Source: Edaphochlamys debaryana
Lineage: Eukaryota; Chlorophyta; Chlorophyceae; Chlamydomonadales
Assembly (NCBI GenBank): GCA_016858145.1
Contig: JAEHOE010000017.1
Span: 1,273,860 to 1,337,859 of the forward strand
Direction: 5' to 3'
DNA length: 64,000 nucleotides
Shown: one piece after another, positions 34,543 through 45,871 of the stretch
How the letters are laid out: every line of letters begins with the position of its first letter
How positions within the stretch are numbered: position 1 is the first letter of the stretch
Translations under genes and position numbers: made by a program
The notes under the pieces: generated by a model
Database searches by the model: none
Seen by the model: only the letters and a program-made list of their open reading frames with translations
Told to the model about the DNA's origin: nothing

Positions 34543-37500
34543 ATGGCCCTCCGTTATGGCAGCAGCGGCTCTACTACGGGCTTGAGCGGCTGCGCGTCGT
34601 CGAGCGGCTTGGCCAGCGACTGCGACGAGCGCATGGACGTCGCCAAGCTGCGCAAGCTGCACCCCGCCGCGTCATGCCAGCTCTCGCCCAGCGGCTCCAT
34701 GCTGGACCTCACGATACCGTTCAGCCACGCGGCATCGCTGCTGCGGCGCGTGTTCAGCGAGGCGTGGCTCCTGCTGCGCCTGGCCGCCAGACTCTTCTCA
34801 TATCTCGGCCTCGGTGAGTGGCCCACCCGTCGGCGCCGTGTGCAGCAGGCGGGACGAGTGGCAAAGACATCGCGCAGCGGGAACGGGGGAAGGGGAAGCT
34901 GCGCGAGCGTTCGCAGGCGGCGTGGCTGCGTCAGGGCGGGGCCTGGGGGCGCGTCATGGGTTCAGCGGGGTCGGCGCTGCCGCCACGAACCCTCGCGCCA
35001 GCGTGCCCTTCACCTGCCCCCAACCCTCCCCCGACCCCCCAGGGTGGAAGTGGAGCGTGCAGCTGTTGCGGCTGGAGCTCTACGCCATCCTGTTGCTGCC
35101 CGGCTTCATCCAGGTGAGCGTGCGGCACGAGGGGCTCCGGGCCTGGTAAGCCGAGGGGCTCCGGGCCTGGTAAGCCGAGGGGCTCCGGGCCTGGTAAGCC
35201 GAGGGGCTCCGGGCCTGGTAAGCCGAGGGGCTCCGGGCCTAGTAAGCCGAGGGGCTCCGGGCCTGGTAAGCCCTGGCTGCTGCCGCATTGCTCATACGGG
35301 TACTCCACCGGGCAGTCGGGGACCACATATGAAAGTGGTCAGTCTGAACGGGAACAGCGCTGGGCCGTCAGATCAGCCGCCCGTGCCTCCGCGCTGCTCA
35401 CCGTGCGCCCCGCGTGGCCCAACCGCGTACCCTCGTCACCCCCCGTTAACCCCCAACCCCGACCCAGATGATTGTCTTCTACGTGCTGAGTCCCCGGGTG
35501 CAGCGGAGCATCGTGTACGGCAGCAAGGTGGGTGTACGGCAGCAAGGTGGGTGTACGGCAGCAAGGCGGGGAGCGTCGCGGGGGGCAACGTCATGGTGGA
35601 CGGAGAGGCTTGCCGAGGTGACCTCCTCTGCGGCCATCGCTGCCTCGCTGTCGCCTTGGGGGGGTATTCTTGCCACTCAGCGCCGCCCGCGCTTGCGTGT
35701 CTGGCGCATGTACCCTGCGCTCTCACACCGCCATCGCCCCCATGCCGACCCACATCGGTCCCCCCCCGCAACCCCTCTCCCTCCGTCCCCTCCCTTCCCT
35801 CCCCCCAGCCCCGCCAGCGCCTGGACCTGTACTACCCCCCCGCGGCCCTGGCCCCGGGCGGCACCCGGCTGAGGGACCTGGACCACACCGCGCAGTTCCC
35901 AGTCGTCATCTACGTCACGGGTACGGGTGGGGGCAAGGGGAGCAGGGGTTAGAGCCAAGTGCTGCGTCCAGTTCAAGGTACGGGTATGTTGGGCGGCGGG
36001 CTGCTTGGGCCAGGCATACGTATCGTGACTTTGTAGGGTATCACGGAAACAGGGCATGTGTTCAACGCCTGAACCTGTACGTTCATTCGCAGGCGGCGCC
36101 TGGACGATTGGCTACAAGGCCTGGGGCGCGCTTCTGGCCCGGCGGCTGAGCGACCAGGGGGTGCTGGTCGCATGCCTCGACTATCGCAACTTCCCACAGG
36201 TGGGGGCGGCCCGTGTGGTGTGTGCCACTTTGGGATGTCCACCTTCCGTTGTGCTGTGGCGGGGATGCCGTGCATGCATGGAACGTGACAACCGCTCTCC
36301 TCCTCCCCCTCCTGCTCCCCCCCAGGGCGACGCGCTTGACATGCTGGAGGACGTGAACACGGGCATCGCCTGGGTGCTGGGGGCCTGCCCGGGGCTGGGG
36401 GGCGACCCGGGCTGCGTGACGCTGGTGGGGCAGTCGGCGGGGGGGCACCTGGCGGGGCTGGCGCTCATCAAGCAGGTGGGGAGGGGGGGAGGGGGAGTGC
36501 TGCGGGGCAAATGGCACGTTGCAACGGACTGCAGTCGGCAGAGGTCGTACGGCTTGTAAAGGGGTCTGGGAGTGCCACTCAGCTCAGCCACCAGCTCAGC
36601 TCGCTTCCCCAAGCCCTCACCTTGCCCTCCACCTCCTCTCTCCCCCCCCCCCCCCCGCCACTACGCCCTCCCCCCCCCAGGCCCAGCAGGCCCTCACCGG
36701 CTGCCCCACGCTGGGCGCCTCCCCCGCCTGGGCCCCCTCGGCCCTGCACGCCTTCGTGGGGGTCTCGGCGGCACTCGACCTGGTGGCGTTGGCGGAGCAC
36801 CTCCACCGCCGCGGCCTGTACAAGGACCTGCTCGACCGCGTCATGTCCCTAACCACCAACGGTAACGGTGACGGTTACAACGGCCGCCACGTGGGTTACG
36901 TGACCGTGACCGCCAACGGCTGCTCGGAGTCGGGCGGGGGTTCGGGCGTGGGCCTGGCGGGAGCTGCTGAGGAGGTGGACAGCGCAGCCGAGGAGCCGCC
37001 GGTAGCTAAGGTCGGGACGAGCCACGACGCCAGCGGCTGCCGAGGGAGGGCCAAGCCCGCCTACGCCGCCCTGTCCCCCCTCGAGGCCGCCCGCCGCCTG
37101 CCCCCCGGCGCCGCCCGCCTGCTGCCCCCCGTGCTGCTCATCCACGGCACCGCCGACAAGACCGTGCCCGCGGAGGGGAGCGCGCGGCTGGGGGAGGCGC
37201 TGCAGGTGCGGGCGGGGGTCTGCCGGGTGGGGGTACTCGTCGCCGCGATCGCCTGCCGGGTACCGGGTACCCGACCCGTCCTGACAGCCCCCTCCTTCCT
37301 GGCCCCGCCCTCCCCCCCAGTCCGCCGGCCTGCCCCCCTCCCGCTGCCGGGTGGTGCTGGTGCCGGGCAAGACGCACACGGCCTTCCTGCTGGAGGACCC
37401 CATGCGGGGGGGGAGGGACATTCTCACGGACTCAGTGCTGGGGGCGGTGGAGGGGCGCGGGGCGGGGCCGTGGGAAGGCAACGGCGGCGGGCACTGGCCT

Positions 37501-37632
37501 GGGCAGCAGGGCCCCGGCGCGCCGTTCGCGGGGGGCAAGGGCGCGCAGGAGGGGCAGGGCGACGTCCACATCTACGGCACGCTGTGCCCCGGCTTCCTGT
37601 GCGACCTGGCCGGATGGGTGTGTCCCTTCTAA
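34543..37632 (+). CDS. ICME: Isoprenylcysteine alpha-carbonyl methylesterase (ICME)
   Basis: Eight exons (34543-34813, 35043-35113, 35468-35527, 35809-35920, 36093-36199, 36326-36475, 36681-37205, 37321-37632) encode 535 aa, all phases closed. The match to plant ICME runs along the whole protein: SPRVQRSIVYGSK, GGAWTIGYKAWGALLARRLS, VACLDYRNFPQGD, HLHRRGLYKDLLDRVMS and the C terminus LAGWVCPF. ICME removes the carboxyl methyl ester from prenylated CaaX proteins, reversing ICMT; plant enzymes sit in the ER/Golgi. The alpha/beta-hydrolase triad is present: nucleophile GQSAGG, Asp in HGTADKTVP, His in GKTHTAFLLEDPMRGG. Hydrophobic segments near residues ~70-125 fit N-terminal membrane anchors. 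An ~80-residue low-complexity insert in exon 7 is absent from plant enzymes. Confidence 0.94.
35128..35275 (+). repeat. 24-bp minisatellite, six copies, in ICME intron 2
   Basis: Unit gaggggctccgggcctggta plus agcc, repeated six times almost perfectly just after the donor at 35114. Each unit carries ctggtaagc (one has ctagtaagc), a good 5' splice-site match. Confidence 0.9.
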
Positions 37633-39128
37633 GTCCACAGTCCGAGGCAGCCGGGGCCTAGGGGTGTCGAGGCGTTCAGCACACAGGACCTCGGGGTGGG
37701 TTGGGGGTAAACACACATGCCACATGCGCCTTAGCATCTGGACCCTTGTACGGCACGTACAAGGCATCCCTAGCGGGTCTGAATTTAGATGCATGGGCGC
37801 TCGCTAACCGAGGCGTTGGCGGGGCTGGGTGGGTTTATACATGCGCCGTACTGTCTGCACCTGAGGCTGTTGGGGTTAGGCTGTTGGCCGTGTACCGATA
37901 TGAGTCTGGGCTGTTCCTGGCCCGCAATGGCGTGCTGTTACCGGTAGAGAGATTAAGTCAGCTGGCGTTGCTTTCCGCAATGTGGCGGACCTAAGTGGGA
38001 GCGCTTGTCGCTGCATTCTTGTCTGGATGGCGTGGTATACTTGCCACCCCACATTGGGGGCGGCTACTTGACGTGATTGGTGACTTGTATGCCCTTTGAC
38101 CTGTAGGATGGTTCCTGTTGAGTGCGCTTCCACTGCTGAGACCTCAAGTGCCCGGTGCAAGTCAAGTCTCCACCCCTAACGGGGGTGGGACATTAGCGCT
38201 CGGCTTGTTGGGTGTCCTTCGTCTTGCAGCAGGGGAGTGGGACGTTGGTGCTTGGCTTGCAGCCAAGCTTGACCTTGAACGAGATATCAGGCTTCGCTGT
38301 CGTACTGCTGACTTCATCCTGGGGCGTGGCTTAGCAAATAGAGCTGGCATCCACGGGAGCCTCCTGGAGAGGATGGAGCAAAGACCCGGATGCTGAGATG
38401 CGTTAGCTGAGTACTGCTGTACGCGGATGCTAGTACCTAGATGCCTTGTCCCTTCTTCTGTGCGAAGTATGAGCCTAGCCTTATTGCTAGGCCTCATCGA
38501 GACTGTTATCCTGAATGCGCCCTTCATGTTGGTCTGAGATGTGCTGTACGCAATGAATACGCCTGAGATGGGAGATAAGATGAAGTGGGGTAGACCTAAG
38601 GCTGCCCGTGTGGATGGGTGACGAGGGAGGGAATTGGGAGTCACCTATGGGGTCGTGTGTGCGAAAGAGTCGGGGCTGCTGTTGGGTTACAGCCGTACCG
38701 GCTCAGCTGTAAGTCATAGTACTTCATGCCGCGTCTTCACCGTGGGGCGCCCCGCTTGTCGAAGGGGCACAAAACCTTTAAACACAACGACACCAGCAGC
38801 TGTGATCGGCTCCAGCCCCTCCCACCACCCGCAAGCTGCAAGACCACAACACGCCACGCCACCCTCCTGCCAAATCAGCTCCAAGCACTTTCAACGCATA
38901 CAGAACAACTGGGCCCAGAGCGGCGGAGCGCCCCCCTGTTACAGCCCCAGCTCCGATGCAGGCACCCACCTGGTGGGGGGGGGGGGCAAGCGCGGATCAA
39001 CCCACACACTCCAGATGACAGCCCACCACCCTGGCACGACCCACCTCACGGGCGGCTGGTTCCCGGGCCGTGCCCTTGCGCACTCGCTTGCCTTGCACTT
39101 TGCTTTAGACCCACCTCAACGGCGCCCC
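37633..39128. other. Convergent 3' regions of ICME and cathepsin-like gene 2
   Basis: About 1.5 kb between converging stop codons. A plus-strand TGTAA lies at 38708 (possible ICME signal) and minus-strand TGTAA at 38939-38943 and 38687-38691 (possible cathepsin 2 signals). A weak direct repeat (gtgggac...cttg) occurs near 38185-38260. No gene was recognised. Confidence 0.45.
38939..38943 (-). terminator. TGTAA poly(A) signal, cathepsin-like gene 2
   Basis: TTACA on the plus strand, 186 bp downstream of the minus-strand stop at 39129. Confidence 0.45.
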
Positions 39129-41743
39129 TCACCTGTCCGGCACCGCGAAGCTGCAGTCCGACTCAAGGCCCAGAGTGTAGTCCACACCGCCCGCACCGCC
39201 TGCCCCGTGCACCCGCCTCCCCGCCGCCTCCCCTCCCCCTGCCCCCACCTCCTCCTCCCCCCCGGCCCCTCCCCCGCCCCCCCGGTAGGCGCTGGTGACG
39301 AGGCGCATGAAGCCGCGCTCGCCCCAGGGCTCGCCCCAGCTGGGGGCAACAAGGGGGGAGTGGAGGGAGGGAGGGGTGTTAGGGGTGAGCGCGCCAGCTG
39401 GGTCGTAGCCCCCCGCCTTCCCCCACACCCCCTCCGCCACCCCGCCCAGCGCGGCTTCCATCAATCCACGCGTCCCGGGCCTTCGTGTGCTCCTGCTCCG
39501 GCCCCTGCACCTGCCTGGCCCGACCCTACTGACACGCACTGCTACTCAGCCTGCTCCTTGTCCGCGGAAAGCCCGGACCCCCTCAGGCACTCGCCCTTCG
39601 CCCCTACTGATACCCACTTGTTTTTGACGACCCAGTACTCCACGCCGCTGCCCTCCTCCACGCCCCACCCCACCACGGTGACCGAGTGGTTGGGGTCGGG
39701 CCGGGACAGGGCCTCGGCATAGACGCCGCCTGGGGTGCGAGCGCGGGGCGCGGGGGTTACGGATAGATGGGGGGCGTGGACACAGGCGCATTTAAACCTG
39801 TATGTGTGCTGGTGAACGAGCTTGGAAGGGAAGCGCCGCTTTGTCCCGCAGCGTGCACATTTCCGCCCGTGATATCAACCCAGAAGACTTGGACGCTTGC
39901 TCACCCACCTGTGTAGGCCCGCGCCCCCGGCGTGGTGTCGATTCCGCACGAGATGGGCCCCCGCAGAAAGATCTCTGCCTTCATCTGGTCCAGGCCCTGA
40001 CAGGGGGGAGAAGGGATTAGGGGGAGGGTGCCGCATCAGCCGATGCTTCATGGGGCGGTGGGTACCCCGCCTCCCAAAGGCCAGTCCATCATTCAAGACA
40101 TCTACCCACCAGGTACCCACACGTCTGTCCACCAGCCCAGCGCCCGACCTGCACGCTGCCGTGCTCCGCCACCGTCAGGCGGCTGTGGGCGGCCACCGGG
40201 GCGCAGCGGGGCCAGCAGGTGTAGCACTGCCGGGAGGCGTTGCACTGGGGGGTGAAGGGGAGGGGGGTGAGGGTGAGGGGCGGTGGAGGGGAGGGGAGGT
40301 GGAGGGGGGAGGTGGAGGGGGAGGGGTAGAGGGGGGGGCGGTGGAGGGGCGAGGGTGTGGGAGCGGCAGGAGCGCGCATGGGGCATCGCGGCAGGCAGAG
40401 GGCGGGAGTAAGCCGGGGGAGGAAGCGAAAAGGCAGCGACCGGTGCGTTGGGTGGGAGACCTTCCCAGACAGAAAGCGGTCGAGATAGGCCGACCGGCCT
40501 TCCACACGAGGCGGTGCTTGCCTGGTGGTCCTGGGCGGTGAAGGGGCTGCAGGTCTCGGGGGGGATGCCTGCGGGCGGGCAGTGGTGGGCATTGCAGGGG
40601 ATGCCTGCCCCATACCTGTGACGTGAGGCGCACAGCTCCATACTTTGCGTACCATACTTTGCGCCGTACGCGTACACCGCCCGCTCGTCCCCGCCGTCCC
40701 GGCAGCTGCCCGCGTTGCCGCAGTCGATGACGTTTTGGATGCTCAGCTGGGTCACGGGCCAGGAGCCCTGGGGTCGGGGGCGAGAGGATCACAGGATACC
40801 AAGATCAATGATTCAGCACCGCATGCAGATGGGGGGGCCTTGGCCGGGGGACGGCTTCGAGGCAAAAGGGCACGGTTTACGGTACCTTCTGTTTGATGTT
40901 CATGCGGTCGGCCAACACAGCCGTGGCTGCGTGCGCGAAGCAACACCCGCTGCGGCGGCGGCAAACCGAGCAGAGGGGTGGTTAGATCGGAGGCCATGGG
41001 CTTTGTAAGGTGCTGTATGCCCAGGGGCCCCTACCGTAGACACACGCAGCCTGGCCGGCACCCCTGTTCATGTGACGTCATCCAGGTCCCCCCTGACGCA
41101 CCACTTGCCCGCTGGCACGTGCATGTTGGTGACCGGTGTGACGTAGTTGCGGGGCCCGCCCGCGTCCACAGTGGCATTGCGCCTGGGGGGGGGGGTGCGG
41201 GGTGCATTGCGGGCGGGCCTGCGCGCTTGACGGGCTCATTGACGTTAGGAGGCAAGCTGACTGCTTGAGGCTGATCGCTGATGCACATTCCACCAAGTGG
41301 GGTGGGCGAGGGTAATTCAAGGAGGGCTAAACTGGAAGGGGCTGCGTGCCGGCACGGAGGGTTGGACGGGGCCAAAGGCGGAGGGGTGCCGGCCTGCCCC
41401 CGCCTGCAGGCGCCCGCAAGTCCACGACCTGGCCCGGAACCCAGCCCACCAGTCCCAAGCCCTGGGCAGGTCCTCTTGTCGCACCAGCTCATGAGATCGG
41501 GGCGTTCGCCTGCGCGGCATCGGCGAGCATCGGCATGCCGGAACACACATGCGACGCGCATGGCGAGCACGGCTGCACTTTTGTGCCCCGGGCCTACAGC
41601 AGTTCCGTGATGTCGTGACGGCGCCTGAGTCGTCTTGGTGAGAGCAACAGGTGCTCATCAGGTAGCTGCTCGGCGCTCGCAGCGGTTGCGATGCGCGCCG
41701 ACAGCACGTGAAGCAGCAGCAGTAAGAGGAGCTGAGGTGCCAT
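39129..41743 (-). CDS. Cathepsin Z/X-like papain-family cysteine protease, copy 2
   Basis: Nine exons, 41743-41598, 41182-41102, 40949-40886, 40767-40653, 40568-40522, 40244-40149, 39996-39909, 39729-39618, 39339-39129, encode 319 aa with closed phases; an ATG at 41749 would add two residues. The leader [20 protein letters not shown] is a signal peptide. The active site reads [20 protein letters not shown], so Cys ~79 is present but the usual CGSCWAH has become CGCCFAH. His ~227 ([11 protein letters not shown]) and Asn ~249 ([12 protein letters not shown]) complete the triad. YGIPPETC and the ending [12 protein letters not shown] are typical of cathepsin Z/X. The HIP tripeptide is replaced by HVP. 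The intron after the exon ending at 40522 uses a GC donor. The last exon contains a Gly-rich insert (~30 residues) that could instead hide an intron. It is well diverged from copy 1. Confidence 0.9.
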
Positions 41744-42167
41744 TTGCATGTCACTTGTTCGGAGCTGGGGTGCAACGGAAGGCCCGAAAGGAAAGTCACG
41801 GAAGGAAAGACCATGCCGCACTGCACCCGGCCCCGCAACCGCACGGCACCCGCACGTCGCATCCTGGCCGCACCCCGTCCCCCCTCTACGCCCCGTTGTT
41901 CATAATAACCCCGTCCCTCCTCAGCCCCTCGCCTGGTGATCATCCCACGTTCCCTGTCCCCTCCCTGGCCGCCCGCATGGTTGCACCATGACGCGCCGGC
42001 CGACCTCCGTCCCATCCGGGTCAGTCCGCCATCCTCCGCCCAACCCGCGCCCCGCCCTCCGCCTCCCAGGCCCCTCGCCGCCACCCGGCACCCGCCTACG
42101 CCTCAACTGCAACCCCCGTCCAGGGCCTCCATCCGCGCCCCTTTTGGGCTGCACTGCGTCCCGGGTT
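41744..42167. other. Spacer between HDAC-like and cathepsin-like genes
   Basis: About 420 bp on the minus strand downstream of the HDAC-like stop and upstream of the cathepsin 2 ATG. It must hold the 3'UTR of one and the promoter of the other. No minus-strand TGTAA was seen here. Confidence 0.4.
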
Positions 42168-45100
42168 TCACTGTGCCCCGCCTAGCGCCGCCACTGCCGC
42201 CCCCAGCCGGGGCAACAGCGCCTCGGCCTTCGCCACCACCGCCTCCTGGTGGGCCTGGGGGGGGGGGGGAGAAGGGGAGGGAGGGGGAGGGGGAGGGGAG
42301 GGGAGGGCGGAGGTTGGAGGAGAGGGCCAAGACATTAGAAGGTCATTCCCCACCGACTTTATCCATCTGTCATCCGCCCCACCCCAGCTACCTGCAGCTC
42401 CTGGTAGCCCCAGGACTGGACCTCGTGGAGCCAGGGGTCCTGACAGGGGGGGGGGGGGAGTCCGGAGCAGAGGGGGCTTCAGTAGGAGGGCGGTAGACAG
42501 AAGGGATAGCACGGCGATCGCGTAAATGTGCAGCAGGTTTGCTGCGCCCAGCAGAGGGGTGGTGCTGTGTGACTCGCGGCGCTCACCTTGACGCCGCTGC
42601 TCTGCCCACTCATGGACTCGAGGGCTGCCGTGGGGGTGGGGTGGGTGTGTGGGAGGGTGGAGGGGTGGGTGGGTGTGTGGAGGGGTGGAGGGGAGGGTTC
42701 GATGAGAAGCTGCCACAGGGACGGATGCAGCATAACCGCGCACCCCCCAGGCTAGTGCGGCCACTCGCACACACAGGACCAACCCCCTTCCCTCCGCCCA
42801 TGCCCAGCCCTTCCCCCACCTCCCCTATCTCACCAACTCCCCACTTCCCCCCGCTCCCGCGCACACCCCAACACCACCCCCACCCACCCGACATTGCGCA
42901 GAAGGGCACGTACAGCTCCGAGTACCCCCCCTCGTGCAGAGCCACCAGGCGGCCCCCACACAGCCGCTCCGCCGCCGCCACCAGCTGACCCATCATCCAC
43001 CTGCGGGGGTGGAGCGGAGGTGAGGGCGGCAGGTGTGAGTGCTTGCTGGGGTTGGCGGTTGGTACTCGTGAAGGAGGGGAATCGGGATGCGGGTAATGCG
43101 GGGCCAACGCACCAGCACACTGGAGACTCAAGGTGACTTGGCCCAATCTAGGGATCCAGGGTTTTAGATCCAAGATTCTGGAGCCACCCACCCGAAGTCC
43201 GCGGAGGACAGGATCATGGCCGCCAGCATGTCCATGTACGACGCGTCGTACCCGGCCGACACCAGGATCATGTCCGGCCTGTACGGCAGGCACAGGTCGA
43301 GAGGAGGGCAGGGTGGAGGGACGGATGGAGCCGCAGAGGGACGCCTGCACTCGCCCTCCCCCCTCACCTGGCCTCGCACTCATCAGCTGGGTCGGGTCAT
43401 CACGGGCTTGCTCAGCACCCCACGTGGCCATCCCTGCCCTCCCTCGCACCCTGCCCTCAGCGGCATGCATCATCCTCGCCCCGGCTGACTCCTGGATACG
43501 CACAGATCCCCTGGGCCCTCACCCCCTCAACCCCCCGACTTCCCTGGCCCAGATTCCCAGATCCCAGATTCTCATATCCGGGCCCCTCACTTGTACGCCT
43601 CCAGGGCGGGGATCACGACCCGCTCGAACGTGGCCCGGTAGGCCCCGCTGCCCGAGCCGGGGGGCAGGGGCACGTTGAGAGTGGTGCCCTCGCCGGGGCC
43701 CGTGCCGTTCTCGTGCACGTAGCTGCGGGGGGACCGGGGTGGCGGGGGGGTGGGGGAAAGCATGGGGGGAAGCCGAAACGGCAGCTGCAGGGGACTCTCC
43801 TCCACTGCAGCCCGGCCTGCTTGCCGCGGGCTGCCTCATCAGGCCACACGGACCTCCAGGGCGCTCAGCGGCTGCCCTCACACAGGCTGCAGTCACACAC
43901 CCGCACACTAGCCAGCTTTCCACGCCCGTCTTCTTAGGCCGCCTGCGACCCCCCTCCCCTCCCGCCCTCCCACCCCCAGTGCGCCCAGAGGCTGCACGGA
44001 CCGCACCCACCCCGAGCGCAGGGGGTAGTTGGAGTCCTGGTGCACGGAGATGAAGAGGACCCGGGGGTCGGACTCGAAGGCGTGCTGCGTGCCGTTGCCG
44101 TGGTGCACCTTTGGGGGTGGGTTGGCGAGGGAGGGGGCGAGGGAGCGGGGCGGCAAGGGCGAGGGGTATGAGCGAGGGCCAACAGCGCAAGAGCCAACAG
44201 CACGTGACATGGCCTCCCAACCCCAGTCAAGTACCACGGCGTCCACCACGGCCCATCAACCCCTCCCCTCATGGCCTCCCACTCTTGGCTCCTTCAACCC
44301 CGGCCTCCTACCACCGCCTCCTGCCCTTCCCTCCCCCTCCTCCCCCCCCCCCCTCCGACCCACATCGAAGTCCACGATGGCCACCCGCCCCAGCCCCCGC
44401 GGCCCCAGCGCGTGCGCCGCCGCCACCGCCACGTTGTTGAAGACGCAGAAGCCCATGCCCTCGGAGCGCTCGGCGTGGTGGCCTGGGTGTGTGGGGGGCG
44501 GGGACCGGGGGGCGAGGGGCGTGAGGGGGTGTTGAGGCTGAGCGGCAGTGCGTCGCCTCGCCAGGGGCAAGGGTGGAGGAAGAGAGGGGAAGGGTTTGTG
44601 CGGCGTGGCTTGGGGTAGGGGTCCGCTCCGCTAACTGTGGGGGGGTGGCCACCCCCACCAGCCCACTGCCGGGAGGTGGACCCGGGGGCGCTAGCTGGCT
44701 CGCCCGGTCTCGCCCTACCGCTGCCCAGCCAGCCCACAAAGAGAAATGGCGCCGTCCTGCCCCTCCGATGCCAGGCTTTGTGCGAAGGAGCCCTGCCGTT
44801 ATGCACTGCCGCAACGCCAGCAGGCGAGCGCGGTGGTGACTCACCCGGCGGCCGCACGAGGGCGTACGCGTTCCGTACGCCGCCGTCCAGTACGGCGTCC
44901 ACGGCCACGATCGCGCCGCCAGCCGCCAGCGCCGCAATGTCGTAGCCGCCGGGCGCGAACCTGCACGCGGGTAGGGTGTGCAGGAGCTGCTTTTGGGAGG
45001 GACAACGCGCATGGGTGTGGGGTAGGGCCGGGGCCCAACGGGCAGAGGCGGTGGGTGCCAAGGTGGGGCCCGGCTGCATGCGCACGCACGTGGCCACGTC

Positions 45101-45694
45101 GCCGACCGTGTGGTGGCCCTTGCTGTCGTCGGCGGACATCTGCTTCACTTTGGCGATGTAGTCTGGGTCGTGGATACTGTGCAGGGGAAGGGGCGTGGGC
45201 ATAAGAGGGCGAGGTGGGAAGGTCGGGGCGGGGCAGGGGGGCGCGGGATGGAGCGCGGGCCCGCGCGGGGATGGACAGCTGGAGCACGTACGCACCGCGC
45301 GAGCTCCGCATCAGTGGCTGGCCGGGGCTTCAGGTGCTGCAGCTTGTCGATCAGGCCGCTGATGGACACCAGGTTGTGGAACCTGCAAGAACGGATGGGC
45401 ATCGCAAGTCTGGGCAAGTCTTCCTACTAATGCCACCGCGAGTCTTGACTCCGACCTGCGCTTGGTCTCCGGGTTCTCCCAGTGCCGCCACGCTTCAATC
45501 CGCTGGCCAAAATTCTGGATGTGGCCCGCATTGTGCCAGAAGTAGGCTTCGTGATACAGGTATCCTGTTGTGCTAGCGGCTTGCGATGCTGCCATAGCGC
45601 TGAGCGAGGCGCGTGAAGCGGGCAGAGAACCGTGGTGAGCGACAGATTGCCGCTGTCGTGTTACAGGGGACCCACGTAGCCTTCCGACCAGCAT
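42168..45694 (-). CDS. Histone deacetylase-like amidohydrolase of bacterial HDAH type
   Basis: Twelve exons (45694-45456, 45382-45296, 45176-45090, 44960-44845, 44482-44364, 44108-44011, 43722-43591, 43278-43192, 43000-42888, 42624-42587, 42439-42392, 42254-42168) encode 416 aa; starting at the second ATG (45595) gives 383 aa. All phases close. The arginase-fold deacetylase motifs are complete: [30 protein letters not shown] (zinc ligands), SAGYDAS and the catalytic Tyr in [14 protein letters not shown]. The opening [15 protein letters not shown], the segment [11 protein letters not shown] and the EGGYSE ending match bacterial HDAH and plant HDA8-type enzymes rather than class I HDACs. Substrates may be acetyl-lysine or acetylpolyamines. 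The 33 residues between the two ATGs are Arg/Ser-rich with no acids, suggesting an organelle leader. Start choice is uncertain. Confidence 0.88.
45661..45665 (-). terminator. TGTAA poly(A) signal, LEA gene
   Basis: Minus-strand TGTAA 207 bp beyond the LEA stop. It falls inside the longer version of the HDAC-like reading frame (45694 start), so if both are used the transcripts overlap. Confidence 0.5.
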
Positions 45695-45871
45695 AGCGAT
45701 GCACCAGCAACGACTGGACAGCAGTATCAACGGAGCTGCAGTCAACTAGCCCAACCACACTCAACCACCTCGGCCCGTACAACCGCCGCTGTACGCCGTG
45801 CAACTATACGGCGCCGCCGCACAACCGCATCGAGCTGTCCCTCCTGCACATTCCTCGATCCACTGGGGTGT

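Noticed and set aside
40568..40620. Longer cathepsin 2 exon starting at the upstream GCAG, adding [12 protein letters not shown]
   Set aside because: The downstream acceptor gives YGIPPETC, which matches cathepsin Z (HGIPDETC) without an insertion. Both keep frame, so the shorter was chosen.
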